Assembly (NCBI GenBank): GCA_016180165.1
Contig: JACPBU010000020.1
Span: 1-9,706, forward strand
Length of the DNA: 9,706 bases
Direction of reading: 5' to 3'
Origin: Candidatus Woesearchaeota archaeon
GTDB taxonomy: Archaea; Nanobdellota; Nanobdellia; Woesearchaeales; JACPBV01
Below, one piece after another: positions 1-5,322 of this stretch (position 1 is its first letter; each line of letters opens with the position of its first letter). The position numbers and the translations under genes were made by a program. The notes beneath the pieces are model-generated. The model ran no database searches. It worked only from the letters and a program-made list of their open reading frames with translations, and was not told the origin of the DNA.

Positions 1-13
1 TCCCATCTAAAAA

Positions 14-616
14 ATGAGTTCCGCTGCAACAATGGATGCTTCCACAACGGCTCCAACATCCAGGATTGATTTTTCCCAGCCTGTGGACATCTCTCAACTC
101 TTTCCGGCGATAGAACAGGCGCTTTTGGAGAGGGGAATTGATGTTGAGGAGATAAAGAATCCATCGCGAGGAATATCTTGCGAGGGAGCCTATTCTAATA
201 CTTTTGGATGGACCAGGGTTGGAGGGGGGAATCTCTTTGAGCGGGCTAACCATAGGAAATTAGGACATTACCATATGGGCGGAACGGTTGAGATCCGATA
301 TGAAGTTTTTGCAAAGCCAAGTGATGAAAGTGGCCGTTTTAAGGAGGACTATCCAGAAATCCAAAAAGCCAAAATTGAGCTTGTGGAGTGGCGAGGTGGT
401 TCTCTTAATAGAATAGAAATCGATTATCAGAGAGGCGCCAACTCTGGAAAAATTTGTCAAGGATGTTATAGTGATGGGAATGTCGTTTCACAGCAGTTGG
501 TATCTTCAATTAAAAGATATTCCAATGATTTTGGAAAAGTGGTTCAGCTTTTTGCCGATGCCTTTGCCTCAACCTACCAGAAAAAGAAAGAGCCAGCTGT
601 TTCTCGGGCAGTTTAA
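14..616 (+). CDS. Hypothetical protein, 200 aa, unrecognised
   Basis: I do not recognise this protein. It reads from an ATG at 14; an in-frame TAA at 8-10 shows the start is inside the window, and a second ATG at 32 is an alternative start. The first 15 residues are Ser/Thr/Ala-rich and low in complexity. The rest looks globular and soluble, with no signal peptide or membrane segment. Visible points are a Gly-rich stretch near residues 64-73 (FGWTRVGGGN), an HYHMGG segment around residues 85-90, and two Cys close together in KICQGCYSDG near residues 147-155. It ends in a Lys-rich tail. No Shine-Dalgarno is visible in the 13 bases upstream, so it may be leaderless. The stop codon lies inside one copy of an imperfect direct repeat (599-628). 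It is on the same strand as the following operon but separated by 180 bp and a promoter, so it is probably an independent unit. Confidence 0.6.
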   Translation: MSSAATMDASTTAPTSRIDFSQPVDISQLFPAIEQALLERGIDVEEIKNPSRGISCEGAYSNTFGWTRVGGGNLFERANHRKLGHYHMGGTVEIRYEVFAKPSDESGRFKEDYPEIQKAKIELVEWRGGSLNRIEIDYQRGANSGKICQGCYSDGNVVSQQLVSSIKRYSNDFGKVVQLFADAFASTYQKKKEPAVSRAV

Positions 617-694
617 GGCCAGAATCTCCAATACTCTTTTTATTCCTGCCAAAATCTACCTTCGGTTTCTCAGCAGGTTTTAAGCCAGAATCTC
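599..694. repeat. Imperfect direct repeat pair, about 30 bp
   Basis: Copies lie at 599-628 and 665-694, offset by 66 bp. Both read GTTTCTC, a short variable part, then TTTAAG(G)CCAGAATCTC. The first copy covers the last codons and stop of the 14-616 gene; the second lies in the intergenic region. No longer homology extends beyond the copies. An inverted pair with a one-base bulge, TTCGGTTTCT (661-670) against AGAAAACCGAA downstream, overlaps the second copy. Confidence 0.55.
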
Positions 695-723
695 AGGAAG
701 CAAGAAAACCGAAAACCGAATGC

Positions 724-731
724 TTTATAAA
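724..731 (+). promoter_or_regulatory. TATA box of the pop5-psmA-exosome operon
   Basis: TTTATAAA is preceded by a purine/A-rich BRE-like stretch. From the usual archaeal spacing, transcription should start near 750-756, giving a leader of about 45 nt before the pop5 ATG at 797. No comparably good TATA element is seen before psmA, rrp4, rrp41, rrp42 or rpoK, so this is the likely main promoter for all of them. Confidence 0.65.
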
Positions 732-756
732 GAAGCAGTCAATTCTTACCCTTGAA

Positions 757-786
757 GTGAGAAGGAAAAAAAGCAGTTTTTCTCAC
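757..786 (+). promoter_or_regulatory. Stem-loop in the pop5 5' leader
   Basis: GTGAGAA (757-763) is complementary to TTCTCAC (780-786), and inner A-run/T-run pairing is possible. It lies between the predicted transcription start and the pop5 start codon, so it would be at or near the 5' end of the operon mRNA. A regulatory role is only inferred. Confidence 0.4.
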
Positions 787-796
787 ATACTGAAGG

Positions 797-1120
797 ATGA
801 AATCTAAACCCTCAGCAAGGCCCAAGGAGAGGTATATTGTGTTTGAGGCAACAACAAGCGGCTTGAGAACAAGGGCAATGATTGGCCATGAGGTGCAGAA
901 CATATTGGCTGCCCATTTCAAAAGCAGGAAGCCTGAACTTTCGCTGAGAGTGTTGTATGACAAATTCAACGATTCGAAAATGAGGGGCACGCTTAAAGTG
1001 AACAACAGGTTTGCAAGGGAGTCTATTTCAGCTCTCAACAGCTCCGGGAGATTTAAAACGCTGGGAATGAGCGGAATCTTAAAGGTTGCAGTGAGAAAAT
1101 TCTTGTTCAACAAAGAGTAA
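797..1120 (+). CDS. rnp2: RNase P protein component 2 (Pop5/Rpp14 family)
   Basis: A 107-aa protein of the usual Pop5 size. RNase P removes 5' leaders from pre-tRNA. In archaea Pop5 pairs with Rpp30 and supports the catalytic RNA. The N-terminus (KPSARPKERYIVFEA) and the following alpha/beta pattern ending in a basic helix (GILKVAVRKFLF) fit the family. The assignment is strengthened by position: pop5 directly before psmA is a conserved archaeal arrangement. The ATG at 797 is preceded by GAAGG, unusually close to the start codon. The psmA start follows only 12 bp after the stop, so the two are co-transcribed. Sequence identity to the family is modest, so the call leans partly on context. Confidence 0.85.
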   Translation: MKSKPSARPKERYIVFEATTSGLRTRAMIGHEVQNILAAHFKSRKPELSLRVLYDKFNDSKMRGTLKVNNRFARESISALNSSGRFKTLGMSGILKVAVRKFLFNKE

Positions 1121-1132
1121 AGAGGTGGAACT

Positions 1133-1882
1133 ATGGAACCGATGCCGCATCAATTGATGGGTTACGACAGGGCAATTACTATGTTCAGCCCTGACGGGCG
1201 ATTATTGCAGGTTGAGTATGCAAAAAAAACAGTGAAGCAGGGCAGCACCGCCATAGGCATGGTCTGCACTGATGGGATTCTCCTGGTGACGGACAAAAGG
1301 ATAGTTGATTCTCTTGTTGTCCCTGAATCTGTCGAGAAGATATGGCAGATTGATGACCATATCGGCGCAACCGCATCCGGCATCCTGTCTGATGCACGTG
1401 TGCTGATCGAGCGGGCGCAATTAAAAGCCCAGCAGCACAAAGTTGTCTATGACTCTCCTATCGATACTGTCTCAGTGGTCAAGGATGTCTGCAACCTCAA
1501 GCAGATATGCACCCAATCAGGAGGATTGAGGCCGTTTGGCGTCTCGGTTCTTTTTGCCGGCATTGATGGGGAGAAAGCAAGCCTCTTTGAGACTGACCCG
1601 ACAGGGATCTTCTTCGAATACAGGGCTTCGGTCATCGGGGAGGAAGAAGCTGAGATAGAGGAAATCCTGCATAAGGAGTATAATGACAGCCTCACTTTAG
1701 ACGATGGATTAAGGCTCTGCCTCAATTCCCTGAAAAAGACACTGGGCGAAAGCTTTTCCGCTGAAAGGATCGATGCTGCATTCATCAGGAAGGATGAGAA
1801 AAAGTTCAGGAAATTCACCAAGGAGACCATCCTCAGGGTGCTTGAAGAAGGGAAACGGGAGCAGAAGCCAAAGAAGAAGTGA
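1133..1882 (+). CDS. psmA: 20S proteasome alpha subunit
   Basis: 249 aa, typical for archaeal PsmA. Seven alpha subunits form each outer ring of the 20S core, gate substrate entry and dock the PAN/Cdc48 ATPases; the proteolytic beta subunit is not in this window. The family signature is present at residues 10-43: GYDRAITMFSPDGRLLQVEYA, then a conserved KQGSTAIG. VEKIWQIDD (67-75) holds the Lys (K69) that should correspond to the pocket lysine for the ATPase HbYX tail. The C-terminus is Lys-rich (KREQKPKKK), common among archaeal alpha subunits. The start is supported by a strong GAGGTGGA Shine-Dalgarno a few bases before the ATG. It sits between pop5 and rrp4; SBDS, which often separates psmA and rrp4 in other archaea, is absent. 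Confidence 0.97.
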   Translation: MEPMPHQLMGYDRAITMFSPDGRLLQVEYAKKTVKQGSTAIGMVCTDGILLVTDKRIVDSLVVPESVEKIWQIDDHIGATASGILSDARVLIERAQLKAQQHKVVYDSPIDTVSVVKDVCNLKQICTQSGGLRPFGVSVLFAGIDGEKASLFETDPTGIFFEYRASVIGEEEAEIEEILHKEYNDSLTLDDGLRLCLNSLKKTLGESFSAERIDAAFIRKDEKKFRKFTKETILRVLEEGKREQKPKKK

Positions 1883-1976
1883 TCTGCGGAAAAAAAAGGA
1901 AAAAAATTGCTGAGCAAAAAAGTGATCGCTGGATAAAAACGAGATTACAAATTAAAAAACAAAGGAGAAGAAAAAA

Positions 1977-2675
1977 ATGACAGAATGGCTCGTGAAAGAA
2001 AAGGAGATTGTTGTTCCCGGAGAGAAATTGGTGACGGGAATGGATGCCCTCCCCGGCATCGGGACATATCGTGAGGGGGATTCAATCTATGCGGGGAGGT
2101 TAGGGCTGACGTATCTCGATGGGAGGACCATCAAGCTGATTCCCTTATCCGGAAGATATTCGCCAAAAAAAGATGATGTTATCGTCGGCAAGGTCTTCAA
2201 TATCGGCATGTATGGGTGGAATATAGATACCAATTCTGCCTATCCTGCGGTGCTTAATCTCAAGGAGGCGTCTGCAGATTTTATACCGAAAGGAGCTGAC
2301 CTCACCAGGTATTATTCTATCGGAGATTATCTCGTCTGCCAGGTCTTCAATGTCACGAGCCAAAAGCTGATTGACGTCAGCATGCGGGGGCCGGGGCTTG
2401 TGAAGCTGACGGGCGGAAGGGTCATTGCAGTAAGCCCCCAAAAAGTGCCAAGGATCATCGGAAAGCAGGGAAGCATGGTCATGCTGCTCAAGCAGGCATC
2501 AAGCTGCCTGATCACTGTCGGGCAGAACGGGCTGGTCTGGATAAAAGGAGAGCCTTCGATGGAGTTTCTTGTCGAAAGAGCGATCAGGATGATTGAAGAG
2601 CAGAGCCACATCTCGGGGCTGACAGAAGCGGTAAGCGCTTTCCTTGAAGCAGAGACCGGGAAAAAACTGGCATAA
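1977..2675 (+). CDS. rrp4: Exosome RNA-binding subunit Rrp4
   Basis: 232 aa, normal for archaeal Rrp4. It forms part of the cap on the Rrp41/Rrp42 hexamer and feeds RNA into the phosphorolytic chamber. Order of domains: an N-terminal beta domain (about 1-60, with VPGEKL and a Gly-rich turn), an S1 domain (about 65-140), and a KH domain (about 150-215). The KH loop is GKQG at residues 162-165 within VPRIIGKQGSM. The start is supported by AAAGGAG upstream of the ATG. The 94-bp gap from psmA is very A-rich and holds no convincing gene. The rrp41 start follows 15 bp after the stop. Confidence 0.96.
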   Translation: MTEWLVKEKEIVVPGEKLVTGMDALPGIGTYREGDSIYAGRLGLTYLDGRTIKLIPLSGRYSPKKDDVIVGKVFNIGMYGWNIDTNSAYPAVLNLKEASADFIPKGADLTRYYSIGDYLVCQVFNVTSQKLIDVSMRGPGLVKLTGGRVIAVSPQKVPRIIGKQGSMVMLLKQASSCLITVGQNGLVWIKGEPSMEFLVERAIRMIEEQSHISGLTEAVSAFLEAETGKKLA

Positions 2676-2690
2676 ACTAACGGTGAAACT

Positions 2691-3404
2691 ATGACTTATG
2701 AAAAACGATTGCAGGGAAGGGCATTTGATGCCATCAGGAATATGGAAGCAAAAGTCGGCGTCATCAAGCGTGCTGACGGGAGCGCATACTTCAGGACAGG
2801 AAATACCTGGGCATATGCTGCAGTCTATGGCCCAAGGAACCTTTATCCAAAGTTCCTGCAGGATCCGGCAAAAGGGATATTAAGGTGCAATTATAACATG
2901 ATGCCTTTCTCCAGCAGGGGAGAGCGTGTCAGGCCTGGAGGCTCAAGGAGAAGCAAGGAAATATCTTTGGTGACGGAGAAGGCACTTTTGCCAGTCCTCA
3001 ACCTTGATGATTTTCCCAATGCGGTCGTTGATGTCTTCATCGAACTGCCTGAGACTGAAGCAGGGAGCAGATGTGCCGGGATCAATGCAGCATCCATGGC
3101 ATTGGCTGATGCAGGCCTGCTGATGAAAGACCTGGTCTGTGCAATCTCAGTCGGAAGGGTGGATGACAAAGTTGTAGTCGACCTTGATTACAGCGAGGAA
3201 TCCTATGAAGATGGCCCGGTTGCAGACATCCCTATTGCGATGCTGGCCAACTCAGGGAAGATATCCTTATTGCAGATGGATGGATTAGTATCGCCGGAGA
3301 TGCTTGAGAAAGCGCTGGCCATGGGCAGCAAGGCATGCCACGAAATAGCAGCTGCCCAGAAAGCTGCACTTAAGGAAAAATATTCAGGAACTGATGAAGC
3401 TTAA
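2691..3404 (+). CDS. rrp41: Exosome catalytic subunit Rrp41 (RNase PH family)
   Basis: 237 aa, close to the usual archaeal length. Rrp41 is the phosphate-dependent 3'-5' exoribonuclease of the exosome core and works as a dimer with Rrp42. RPGGSRRSKEIS (residues 81-92) carries the Arg pair (R86, R87) used for RNA/phosphate binding in the family. CAGINAASMALADAG (128-142) is the typical conserved core segment. The acidic catalytic region reads DLDYSEESYEDGPVADIP (164-181), with D179 matching the usual second catalytic Asp. The spacing to the first acidic residue looks altered compared with the common EDxxxEADMP pattern. GGTGA sits four bases before the ATG, supporting this start. Confidence 0.96.
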   Translation: MTYEKRLQGRAFDAIRNMEAKVGVIKRADGSAYFRTGNTWAYAAVYGPRNLYPKFLQDPAKGILRCNYNMMPFSSRGERVRPGGSRRSKEISLVTEKALLPVLNLDDFPNAVVDVFIELPETEAGSRCAGINAASMALADAGLLMKDLVCAISVGRVDDKVVVDLDYSEESYEDGPVADIPIAMLANSGKISLLQMDGLVSPEMLEKALAMGSKACHEIAAAQKAALKEKYSGTDEA

Positions 3405-3418
3405 AGGAAGTGAAACCC

Positions 3419-4198
3419 ATGAATGACAATGAACACAACCATATCCTTGCAATCCTTGATAAAGGAATGAGGCTTGACGGAAGGAAACCGCTTGATTACA
3501 GGAAACCTATCACCATCCAGCGAGGATTCACCTCTACAGCAGAGGGCTCAGCAAAAGTGACTATCGGTGAGACTGAGGTTCTTGTTGGCGTCAAGCTTGA
3601 TCTCGGAAAGCCCTTTCCTGATACGCCGGATGAAGGTGCTATCATGGTCGGGGCAGAGCTTCTGCCGCTATCCAACCCTGAATTTGAGCTTGGCCCCCCG
3701 GGCATACAGGCAATTGAGCTTGCAAGAATCGTAGACAGAGGCATAAGGGAATCGAAGATGATTGGCCTTAACAAGCTTTCCGTCAAATCTGGAGAGCAAT
3801 GCTGGGTGGTTTCCATAGATATCTGTACACTCAATGATGCGGGCAATCTCATCGATGCAAGTGCACTCGGTGCGGTTGCTGCCCTGCAGGAAGCGAAGTT
3901 CCCTGCCCTCAAAGATGGGAAAGTCGATTATCAGGATAAAACTGGCAAGAAGCTCCCTTTGGCCTGCATGCCGGTGACTGTCAATGTCTGCAAGATTGGA
4001 AACCATTTCATCGTTGACCCTTCAACCGAGGAGGAGAGAAACATCGATGCCCGGCTTGCAGTCGTCTCACTTGAAGACGGCCAGCTGTGCGCCCTGCAGA
4101 AAGGCGGTGATGCCCCGCTCACTCCAGAGGATATCAATAAGATGATTGCTTTAGCGATGGAAAAGGCAAAAGAGCAGCGGACATATCTCAAGCATTGA
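3419..4198 (+). CDS. rrp42: Exosome subunit Rrp42 (RNase PH family)
   Basis: 259 aa from the ATG at 3419. Rrp42 is the non-catalytic RNase PH-like partner of Rrp41 and is needed for RNA binding and ring assembly. It shows MRLDGRKPLDYRK near the N-terminus, then TAEGSAKVTIGETEVLVGVK, EGAIMVGAELLPLSNPEFELGPPG and RIVDRGIRESKMI, all typical. A GTG at 3410 is in frame and would add three residues, but it lies inside the Shine-Dalgarno-like GGAAGTGA, so the ATG is the better start. The Rrp41 stop is 14 bp upstream. The Rrp42 stop codon overlaps the Shine-Dalgarno of rpoK. Confidence 0.95.
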   Translation: MNDNEHNHILAILDKGMRLDGRKPLDYRKPITIQRGFTSTAEGSAKVTIGETEVLVGVKLDLGKPFPDTPDEGAIMVGAELLPLSNPEFELGPPGIQAIELARIVDRGIRESKMIGLNKLSVKSGEQCWVVSIDICTLNDAGNLIDASALGAVAALQEAKFPALKDGKVDYQDKTGKKLPLACMPVTVNVCKIGNHFIVDPSTEEERNIDARLAVVSLEDGQLCALQKGGDAPLTPEDINKMIALAMEKAKEQRTYLKH

Positions 4199-4211
4199 GG
4201 TGAAACCCATG
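4196..4211 (+). promoter_or_regulatory. Stop/Shine-Dalgarno overlap deciding the rpoK start
   Basis: The Rrp42 stop TGA (4196-4198) runs into GAGGTGA, followed five bases later by ATG at 4209. A GTG at 4200 in the same frame is therefore part of the ribosome binding site, not the start. The 12-mer GTGAAACCCATG is identical before rrp42 (3410-3421) and rpoK (4200-4211). rrp41 has the related GGTGAAACTATG. Confidence 0.75.
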
Positions 4212-4460
4212 GCAGAAAAGATATTACAGGAGAATTACACCAAGTATGAGGTTGCCAGGATTATCGGGGCAAGAGCATTGCAGATTTCAGGTGGGGCACC
4301 TTTTCTTGTCAAGCTTACTGACAAAGAGCTTGAAACGATGAGATTCAACCCGATTGAAGTTGCCAAGAAAGAATTTGCAGCAGGCGTCATCCCGATAACC
4401 GTCAAAAGGCCAATGCCAACTGTCCTCATGGAAGAGGCCAAGGCAGAAGCCAAGCAGTAA
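4209..4460 (+). CDS. rpoK: DNA-directed RNA polymerase subunit K (Rpb6/omega homologue)
   Basis: 83 aa from the ATG at 4209. RpoK is the archaeal counterpart of eukaryotic Rpb6 and bacterial omega; it clamps the largest subunit and stabilises polymerase assembly. The diagnostic core is clear: YEVARIIGARALQISGGAP (about residues 11-29), then PIEVAKKEFAAGVIPITVKRP towards the C-terminus. An insertion-like stretch between these (VKLTDKELETMRFN) replaces the shorter linker of many homologues. A short Glu/Ala/Lys tail follows. It is translationally close to rrp42. rpoK is more usually found with rpoN, enolase or rps2 genes, so its place in an exosome operon is a rearrangement. Confidence 0.93.
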   Translation: MAEKILQENYTKYEVARIIGARALQISGGAPFLVKLTDKELETMRFNPIEVAKKEFAAGVIPITVKRPMPTVLMEEAKAEAKQ

Positions 4461-4462
4461 CC

Positions 4463-4475
4463 TCTCTTTCTTTTT
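4463..4475 (+). terminator. Possible oligo-T terminator after rpoK
   Basis: A pyrimidine tract ending in TTTCTTTTT directly follows the rpoK stop on the coding strand. Archaeal RNA polymerase can terminate at such T-runs without a hairpin. It leaves almost no room before the next start at 4480, so partial read-through is likely. Confidence 0.3.
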
Positions 4476-4479
4476 ACCG

Positions 4480-5133
4480 ATGGCGCAGCCAACGCATGAG
4501 ATCACTCCTGAAAAGCTCAGCCATTATCTGGCCTTAACATCAAAGGCAATCGGCAAAGTTAAGATTGCTTCAATACAACAAATAAAAAGTGTTGATGCCG
4601 CAGCTGTCGGCAGGGATTTTCTTGACATGGCTGCGAGATACCTCTCTGATGCTAACCATTTCAAGGCTAAGGGGGATTTTGTCAATGCTTTTGCGTGCGT
4701 GAATTATGCGCACGGTTTTCTTGATGCCGGGGCAAGGATTAGGGTGTTCGAGATTGACGGGGATGAGCTAAGAAAATCTTTAGCAAAACCTTTAAATAAT
4801 AGTATTCACTCAGCCATTTCGGGTGGTTTTATGTCGAAAGAAGATGATAAGATCAACAGCATCAGAAGGCACATCGACAGGATAGATACGGTCATCATCA
4901 CCGCGCTTGCTGAAAGGATGTCCCTGATTCCTGATATCGCAGAATACAAGAAGAAGCACGAAATCCCCATCTTCGACGAGAAGCGTGAGACCGAAATCAT
5001 GAAGGGCCTTAAGAAGGTCGCTGTGGTCCAGGGCCTTGATGAGGAATTTGTCGAGGAAGTGTTCCTGAGCATCATCAATGAGGCAAAAAGGATACAGAAT
5101 GAGATCATCAACGGGCCGCATAGTGCGGAGTGA
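4480..5133 (+). CDS. DUF357 domain fused to AroQ-type chorismate mutase
   Basis: 217 aa with two unrelated parts. Residues about 5-92 match the archaeal DUF357 helical domain, with ARYLSDANHFKAKGDFVNAF and VNYAHGFLDAGAR; its function is unknown. Residues 118-213 are an all-helical AroQ chorismate mutase, which converts chorismate to prephenate for Phe/Tyr synthesis. Aligned without gaps to the E. coli domain from memory, the active-site set is kept: R129, R146, K157, D166, R169, E170 and Q206. The domains are joined by a low-conservation linker (about 93-117) whose DNA contains a TATA box. An in-frame ATG (codon 118, at 4831) begins exactly at the mutase domain. The product may be a true fusion, two proteins from one frame, or a recent stop-codon loss. 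No Shine-Dalgarno precedes 4480. Confidence 0.85.
   Translation: MAQPTHEITPEKLSHYLALTSKAIGKVKIASIQQIKSVDAAAVGRDFLDMAARYLSDANHFKAKGDFVNAFACVNYAHGFLDAGARIRVFEIDGDELRKSLAKPLNNSIHSAISGGFMSKEDDKINSIRRHIDRIDTVIITALAERMSLIPDIAEYKKKHEIPIFDEKRETEIMKGLKKVAVVQGLDEEFVEEVFLSIINEAKRIQNEIINGPHSAE
4783..4830 (+). promoter_or_regulatory. Internal promoter for the chorismate mutase part
   Basis: AGCAAAACC followed by TTTAAATA (4791-4798) looks like a textbook archaeal BRE plus TATA box. Usual spacing places the transcription start near 4820, about 10 nt before the in-frame ATG at 4831. A GGGTGG element a few bases before that ATG could act as a Shine-Dalgarno. This would give a stand-alone 100-aa chorismate mutase. 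Confidence 0.55.
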
Positions 5134-5134
5134 G

Positions 5135-5195
5135 GGACAGACAGGTAGAGGAATAGTTTCATCTGATTGGTCAGGGGGATTTGCATACTCTGTCC
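5135..5195. repeat. Inverted repeat downstream of the fusion gene
   Basis: GGACAGA (5135-5141) is complementary to TCTGTCC (5189-5195), enclosing 47 nt, and the right arm is followed by a run of A. It begins two bases after the TGA stop of the fusion gene. It could be a 3' structure or an edge of the neighbouring repeat element; nothing identifies it further. Confidence 0.3.
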
Positions 5196-5204
5196 GTAAA
5201 AAAA

Positions 5205-5303
5205 ATGCGAACTATCCCCGCCCTAAAGGGCGGGGCTTTTACGTTCGCATGTTTAGACGCAAAAGTCGCTCTAAAGAGCGGGGCTTTACACCCAGCGACT
5301 TTT
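5205..5303. repeat. Two tandem GC-rich stem-loops, IS200/IS605-end-like
   Basis: Copy 1 (5205-5250) nests CCCCGCCC-TAAA-GGGCGGGG inside an outer arm pair ATGCGAAC/GTTCGCAT. Copy 2 (5261-5303) has CGCTC-TAAA-GAGCG, with outer arms AAAAGTCGCT/AGCGACTTTT (10 bp, perfect). Both share a TAAAGRGCGGGGCTTT core, but their outer arms are different in sequence and still self-complementary. The form resembles subterminal palindromes of IS200/IS605-group elements. No transposase or TnpB gene is present, so this may be a remnant or a non-autonomous unit. Confidence 0.65.
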
Positions 5304-5322
5304 GAGTAATACGCGTGATTTA

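Noticed and set aside
1447..1917. Long antisense frame opposite psmA
   Set aside because: It is the shadow of the psmA coding frame; psmA is unambiguous and no start signals support the antisense frame.
1883..1976. Remnant of SBDS between psmA and rrp4
   Set aside because: The 94 bp are A-rich and translate to nothing resembling SBDS in any frame.
5078..5305. Plus-strand 75-aa reading frame across the GC-rich hairpins
   Set aside because: It overlaps the end of the fusion gene, and its codons follow the palindromic repeats; the product is low-complexity and basic. It is an artefact of the repeats.
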